A stretch of DNA of 64,000 bases from Argentina anserina (lineage: Eukaryota > Streptophyta > Magnoliopsida > Rosales > Rosaceae), in NCBI RefSeq assembly GCF_933775445.1, contig NC_065878.1, positions 23,138,395 through 23,202,394 of the forward strand, in the 5' to 3' direction. Of the stretch, positions 59,502 to 64,000 are shown piece by piece. The translations under genes and the position numbers were made by a program. The notes below the pieces were generated by a model. It had not been told where the DNA came from. It saw only the letters and a program-made list of their open reading frames with translations, and did no database searches. Within the stretch, counting starts at the first letter, position 1. Each line of letters begins with the position of its first letter.

Positions 59502-61142
59502 ATGGGGGCTCATTCCTTAGAGCTCAGACTCTCAAAATTACTGACACAGTGCACATTTAAACAGTTGAAGCAAATACATGGCCTCATTGTCACTACCTCA
59601 CTCAACCATGACATCCAAACCTTGTCCAAATTTCTCCGGCGGAGCACAGAGTTTGGAACAATGGAGTATTCCAATCTCATGTATTCCCAATTGGGTCCTC
59701 AGTTCAGTAATCACATGACCATTCAGAATGCCATGATTAGAGGGTTTGATGTTAATGGTCTGTCTGAGCAGTGCCTCCAACTGTTCGATGAAATGCCGCA
59801 CAGAGGACTCAAACCCCATAACTTCACGTACCCTTATGTGTTGTACTCGTGTTCTAAGTTGGGTTGGTTCAGAAAAGGCAGACAAGTCCATTGTCGCATT
59901 GTGAGGGATGGGTTTGAGTCCAATCCGTCAGTTGCTTATGCCCTTTTCAATCTCTATGTTAAAATGGTGGATTTGAATGATGCCAGCAAGGTGTTTGATG
60001 AAATGTCTGTGAAAAATGTCGGGATATGGAACCGCATGATTTCGCTGTATGTGAGTGTTTGTGATGTGCAGAGTGCGAGGAAGCTGTTTGATGGTATGCC
60101 TGAAAGGGACATTGTGTCGTGGAATTCGATGATTACCGGCTACGCTGAAGTAAGGGATGTAGGCAATGCGAGAGATTTGTTTGAGCGGATGCCCGAGAAG
60201 GATGTTGTATCGTGGACATTAATGATCAGAGTGTATGCCGATGCAGGAGACCTTGGGACAGCGAGAAAGTTTTTCGAGATGATGCCTTGCAATAATGTGG
60301 TTTCATGGAACTCTATGATCGCTAGTTACACGCAGCATGGACATCAACAAGAAGCACTAGATCTCTTTGTGCAAATGCAATCAAGAGGTGAAGTTCCGGA
60401 TAAATACACGTTTGTTTCTGTTCTATCGGCTTGTTCTCAGCTGGGTGCTTTAGAATTTGGAAAATGGATACACTACTTGATAGAAGACTGGTCTGAGTTT
60501 GGAGCCATTTTGGGGACTGCCCTTATTGATATGTATGCAAAATGTGGGGACATAAATAGAGCTTTCACTCTATTTATCAAGATGGGAAATACGGATGTAT
60601 TTTGTTGGAATGTTATGATTAGATCGGTAGCTATCAACGGAAGAACAGAAGACGCTGTCAAGATATACTCATTGATGCAGAAGAAAGGGTTGAAGCCGAA
60701 TGACTTCACATTCACTGCTGCTCTCTTTGCTTGTAGCCATGGAGGCTTAGTAAAGGAAGGTGAAAGAATCTTTCAATCCATGGCAAGGGATTTTGGGGTT
60801 GACCCAAAACTCGAGCATTATGGCTGCATTATTGACCTACTGAGCCGAAATGGTCAGCTGGAGGAAGCAGTACGTCTAATTAAGGAAATGCCGTATAAGC
60901 CTGACATAGCAATATGGGGAGCTTTCCTTGGGGGCTGCAGAGAAAGAGGTCAGCTGAAGTTGGCGGAGGAAGTGATAGAGAAAGCTAAGGAGTTGGAGGC
61001 AAATGAATCAGGAGTTTATGTGCTCTTGTCTAACATGCATGCCTCAGTGGGGCAATGGCCAGAGGCTCAAAGTGCAAGAGAAAAGATGGAAGAAATGAAA
61101 ATTTGGAAGAACACAGGGTATAGTAATGTTTATGCTTCTTAA
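59502..61142 (+). CDS. PLS-class PPR protein with E motif
   Basis: An intact single-exon gene of 546 residues. I start at the ATG of MGAHSLELRLSKLL; the frame extends three codons upstream without an ATG. Repeats begin around residue 75 (HMTIQNAMIRGFDVNGLSEQ) and continue with short S repeats, for example ARKLFDGMPERDIVSWNSMI and ARDLFERMPEKDVVSWTLMI. Longer P and L repeats with GTALIDMYAKCGDINRA follow. The C-terminus has an E motif (HYGCIIDLLSRNGQLEEAV, YVLLSNMHASVGQWPEAQ) and stops soon after GYSNVYAS, without a DYW domain. E-class PPR proteins usually select C-to-U editing sites or help splicing in mitochondria or chloroplasts, recruiting a DYW protein in trans. A clear transit peptide is not obvious; target RNA unknown. 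Confidence 0.93.
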   Translation: MGAHSLELRLSKLLTQCTFKQLKQIHGLIVTTSLNHDIQTLSKFLRRSTEFGTMEYSNLMYSQLGPQFSNHMTIQNAMIRGFDVNGLSEQCLQLFDEMPHRGLKPHNFTYPYVLYSCSKLGWFRKGRQVHCRIVRDGFESNPSVAYALFNLYVKMVDLNDASKVFDEMSVKNVGIWNRMISLYVSVCDVQSARKLFDGMPERDIVSWNSMITGYAEVRDVGNARDLFERMPEKDVVSWTLMIRVYADAGDLGTARKFFEMMPCNNVVSWNSMIASYTQHGHQQEALDLFVQMQSRGEVPDKYTFVSVLSACSQLGALEFGKWIHYLIEDWSEFGAILGTALIDMYAKCGDINRAFTLFIKMGNTDVFCWNVMIRSVAINGRTEDAVKIYSLMQKKGLKPNDFTFTAALFACSHGGLVKEGERIFQSMARDFGVDPKLEHYGCIIDLLSRNGQLEEAVRLIKEMPYKPDIAIWGAFLGGCRERGQLKLAEEVIEKAKELEANESGVYVLLSNMHASVGQWPEAQSAREKMEEMKIWKNTGYSNVYAS

Positions 61143-61642
61143 AGTCTTGCATGCAGATAGATGGATTCAACCAATTTTGGAAACATGGATTTCATAAAAA
61201 CTATCAGACTATCAGTAATTACAATCACGACCGCAAAACCATTAATGGTTGAGCAAACTTCTCCTCCGAAAGAGTGTTAGCTAAATGAATCATAAACTGA
61301 ATAAAAGATATATTCCCAGGAGTCTCATGGTCTGAATTAACTTTAATACCGCTGCCTGCAATATTTGAAATTGATCAGAAGAGAGCTGCTAAGTGCCAAG
61401 GAGAGTAAATCTTCATTTACCAAGCCATGCTTACAAAAATGTTCCGTCTTCAGTTCGTATACAAAGTTGAGCATTTTCAGAACACCAAAATGGTAGAATC
61501 CAGCTGCCTAAGCATGGAGCAGTATATACATTAAGCAAAAGGCTTGGCATTAGCATGGAGGCTTAACATAACCAAAAAGCAAAAAACTATCTAGACCAGT
61601 ATTTTCTACAGTAATCTCCTTGACTTACTATTGCTCCTACAA
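61143..61642. other. Convergent intergenic region, PPR and DnaJ 3' flanks
   Basis: 3'-UTR-like sequence; nothing else recognised. Confidence 0.4.
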
Positions 61643-63892
61643 TCAGTTTCCTTGGCCAACAAGGCATGCACTGGCGTGTACCTCCAGTGGTTTGTCGTCC
61701 CCTTTCTGAAATCTTCCTTCGTCCACTCCTGCATCTACTTCTCTTGCCAAGGCACTTTGAATCACCTCTTCTTTTGTTTTTCCAACATGATCTGCCATTG
61801 GTGCTTGATTATCTTCTGTTATCACCTCAAGGAGGTGCAAAGGGATGGCTGCTGGATCCAATTCAAAGCAACCCTTTGGAGCATTATGAGCTTCTTTACC
61901 TGTTAGCAAGTGACAGGGGACAATATGCGAGAACTGAAACATCTCTTCTTTAGGAATCCTCCTCGCTGCCTTAGGGTCCATGTTCCTTTGGAACACTGTT
62001 CTGAAACCAGCAACCTTAATCAGTGGAAGAACAGACACACCGTGTACCTCAGTGAAGTCATCCAACACTTCCACCATCTCATATCTGTTAATTACTTCAT
62101 CAGGGGTATGCTGATTCCAATCAGGGGACCAATTTCTATATAGAGCCCAGACTTCCATCTTTCCAGGATATACGCGAATCATTCCATGTGCAGCTTTTTT
62201 CCAGCTAACCTTCTTGGAAAAAGAATTTAGAGTTTTGTAAGTTTGGCGTTTCCCAGGCCTAAAATCCCCACAGGTTTTAGCGAAACCAGAACCTATCCAG
62301 TCCAGCGATCCCAGTTCAGAGTTGTTTCTAGAATTAAGCCAGCTGATGCACAATTTAAATGGCTTCCTGGAGATCACATTCTGAATACGAGCATAATAAC
62401 GAGGCAATCCATCACCATCATATGCGGCCCAGACTTGTTCCTCTTGAAATGACCTTTCAGTTCGATCCAAGTCAAAATCATGAAAATCAGGATCTGGAAC
62501 ATTAGTTGAGATAGGGAACCTGGCATCATTATCCTCATCATTGTTTTCCTGTGTCTCAGCAGATACCATGTTCTTATGTTCCTTGTCTACTTCCACTTCT
62601 TCATGTTTCTTTGTAACAGTAGCTGAGCTCATATCCTTTAGCTTCTTGGAAATATCAGTTTGTGCCTTCTTTATCAACAAATTTTGCATTTCATGATAGG
62701 ATAATTCTCTATTGCAGTTGGGCATGTTATCCATGCTGGAGAAACCATAAATCTTTTTTGTGCCAGCATTGCCTGTACCTGATTCAGATACACCTCCTAA
62801 GTTAGCTCCATCAATTCCTACAGAAATTTCATTAGCCATGTATCCTTCCCCACTAATCAAATATTTATCTTCAATTCTTTTCTTTTTGAATGCAGAGTTT
62901 TCCATTAACTTTTGATTCCTCTCCCATTCAGCAATTGACACTCTCTCCTCTCGCTGTCTCTTCACGATCTCATTACCCTGCTGAGCCACACTCACAGCTG
63001 TAGCACAGCCTGATACAGCAGTGCTAAAGACAAAACACTGTTGGAAGGTAGTCTTATTCACTGTTTTAGAAGCTAAAGACACCTTATTCCCCAAATTTCG
63101 AGCTCCGGCATTGTTTCTTCCAGAATTAATTGGTCTGCCACTAGCAGCACCATGGTGTCTTGAGGTGTGATGCTCTTGGCAAGAAGAACTACTAGATGAC
63201 TCTGAAACACCGGCAGGCGGAGCTGTTTCTATAGCAGTAAACCCCTTCTGACAGGTCGGACACATGAGGGTATGATTTAGATAAGTCCTAACATACTGAT
63301 GATACGTACTGCACAAATTGCAAATCGTCCAGAAAGTAGTAGGTTTTTCATACGAGTGCATGGAACCATGTTGACTCCTAGCAGGTGAAGCTGCACTGTT
63401 TCTTACATTTTGAAAGGCATTTGCACCAGGTTGTTTTGACAGACTTACAGGGTTGGTTAGAGCTCCCTGCCGAGAGTTTTCCACTGTCCTGCTGTGGTAA
63501 AATGTCAGTCTCTCATATTCATCTCTCTTAGCTTTATCAGATAAGAAGTCCCACGCCTCTGACACCAACTTAAATGCGCCTTCTGCACCAGGAGACTTGT
63601 TTCTATCAGGATGAAGCATCAAGGCCAACCTTCTATACTGTTTCTTAATTAGTGCATAGTTGGCATAAGGAATCACACCAAGTATTCCATACCAGTCTGC
63701 ATCTCCAATAGTTTTGTTTTCTCCACAGATATAGATATCTATTATTGTCAACAGTTGAGATAGACCCTCAAGCTCAGGACACAACTTTTGAGCCAACAAA
63801 GCAATGTTCTTGGCAGTAGCATAATTTCTTTCAAGGAGCTTCCTCTCGGCATGTGCCTTAGCCTTGATTGCCTCACTCTTATTGTGATCCAT
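61643..63892 (-). CDS. DnaJ (J-domain) protein with zinc ribbon and DUF3444
   Basis: A single coding exon of 749 residues, starting MDHNKSEAIKAKAHAERKLL. The J domain is at about residues 66-130, with DWYGILGV and the HPD tripeptide at 94-96 that stimulates Hsp70 ATPase. A zinc ribbon follows with C191, C194, C211 and C214 (FWTICNLCSTYHQY, LMCPTCQKGF). The C-terminal third (about residues 490-700) is DUF3444, with EEQVWAAYDGDGLPRYYARI, WLNSRNNSELGSLDWI and VWALYRNWSPDW. This domain order defines a plant-specific J-protein group of largely unknown role, probably nuclear. The frame is open upstream to the window end, but CGCAG at 63964-63968 looks like an acceptor of a leader intron, so the ATG at 63892 is preferred. 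A leader exon probably lies outside the window. Confidence 0.93.
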   Translation of the reverse strand: MDHNKSEAIKAKAHAERKLLERNYATAKNIALLAQKLCPELEGLSQLLTIIDIYICGENKTIGDADWYGILGVIPYANYALIKKQYRRLALMLHPDRNKSPGAEGAFKLVSEAWDFLSDKAKRDEYERLTFYHSRTVENSRQGALTNPVSLSKQPGANAFQNVRNSAASPARSQHGSMHSYEKPTTFWTICNLCSTYHQYVRTYLNHTLMCPTCQKGFTAIETAPPAGVSESSSSSSCQEHHTSRHHGAASGRPINSGRNNAGARNLGNKVSLASKTVNKTTFQQCFVFSTAVSGCATAVSVAQQGNEIVKRQREERVSIAEWERNQKLMENSAFKKKRIEDKYLISGEGYMANEISVGIDGANLGGVSESGTGNAGTKKIYGFSSMDNMPNCNRELSYHEMQNLLIKKAQTDISKKLKDMSSATVTKKHEEVEVDKEHKNMVSAETQENNDEDNDARFPISTNVPDPDFHDFDLDRTERSFQEEQVWAAYDGDGLPRYYARIQNVISRKPFKLCISWLNSRNNSELGSLDWIGSGFAKTCGDFRPGKRQTYKTLNSFSKKVSWKKAAHGMIRVYPGKMEVWALYRNWSPDWNQHTPDEVINRYEMVEVLDDFTEVHGVSVLPLIKVAGFRTVFQRNMDPKAARRIPKEEMFQFSHIVPCHLLTGKEAHNAPKGCFELDPAAIPLHLLEVITEDNQAPMADHVGKTKEEVIQSALAREVDAGVDEGRFQKGDDKPLEVHASACLVGQGN

Positions 63893-64000
63893 AGAATCCT
63901 CCGGAGTCCAAATAGGCTTTGGCATCAGTAAGCATATCAGAGTCCACAAACTAAGGATCTTCCTGCGCAGAGAGAAAACAAAAAAGTCCAAATAAGTCAC

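Overview
The window reads as nuclear DNA of a flowering plant, a eudicot. Genes have short introns with plant splice sites, and the families are plant-specific: group III WRKY, R3-MYB, SWEET, PYL abscisic-acid receptor, PLS-class PPR proteins and a plastid sigma factor. Small copia, TRIM, hAT, Mutator-like and PIF/Harbinger elements lie between them. A rosid, possibly Rosaceae such as strawberry or rose, is my impression from the protein sequences; it is an inference without a database search. I saw no CRISPR array, rRNA or convincing tRNA.

Layout. 1-360: tail of a Ty1/copia element. 0.7-2.4 kb: a DUF1635-family gene with frame breaks. 2.9-4.3 kb (minus): group III WRKY. 4.3-8.5 kb: intergenic, with a hAT-like MITE. 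8.6-11.6 kb: plastid sigma factor SIG5-like, with a promoter rich in ACGT cores. 12.1-13.8 kb (minus): an R3-MYB of the CPC/TRY type split over three small exons. 14.0-19.5 kb: a transposon cluster (TRIM, two hAT MITEs, one Mutator-like element). 22.1-23.4 kb: SWEET3-like sugar transporter with a GC-AG intron. 24.1-26.3 kb (minus): PPR pseudogene with three in-frame stops. 26.3-29.0 kb: a 2.7-kb solo LTR inserted 59 bp upstream of that PPR start. 30.5-32.3 kb: six-span membrane protein. 34.1-35.7 kb: plastid GAR synthetase. 36.2-39.5 kb: polypyrimidine-tract-binding protein. 40.3-41.9 kb (minus): PYL8/9-like receptor. 42-46 kb: no gene seen. 46.2-46.9 kb: possible F-box relic. 47.4-51.3 kb (minus): trehalose-6-phosphate phosphatase. 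53.1-56.9 kb: a nearly complete but decayed PIF/Harbinger element with both of its genes. 58.6-58.9 kb (minus): small unknown protein. 59.5-61.1 kb: intact PPR gene. 61.6-63.9 kb (minus): DnaJ/DUF3444 protein.

The genes do not form one pathway. SIG5-like and GAR synthetase are probably plastid proteins, and PPR proteins usually are organellar. WRKY, PYL, SIG5-like and trehalose phosphatase belong to families tied to stress or abscisic-acid responses, but their proximity looks accidental. I did not find a clearly new biological system. The strongest observations are the gene-inactivation story at 24-29 kb, the structurally complete but catalytically damaged Harbinger element, a GC-AG intron in a sugar transporter, a pyrimidine-rich decoy acceptor inside the PTB gene, and several transposons with target-site duplications.
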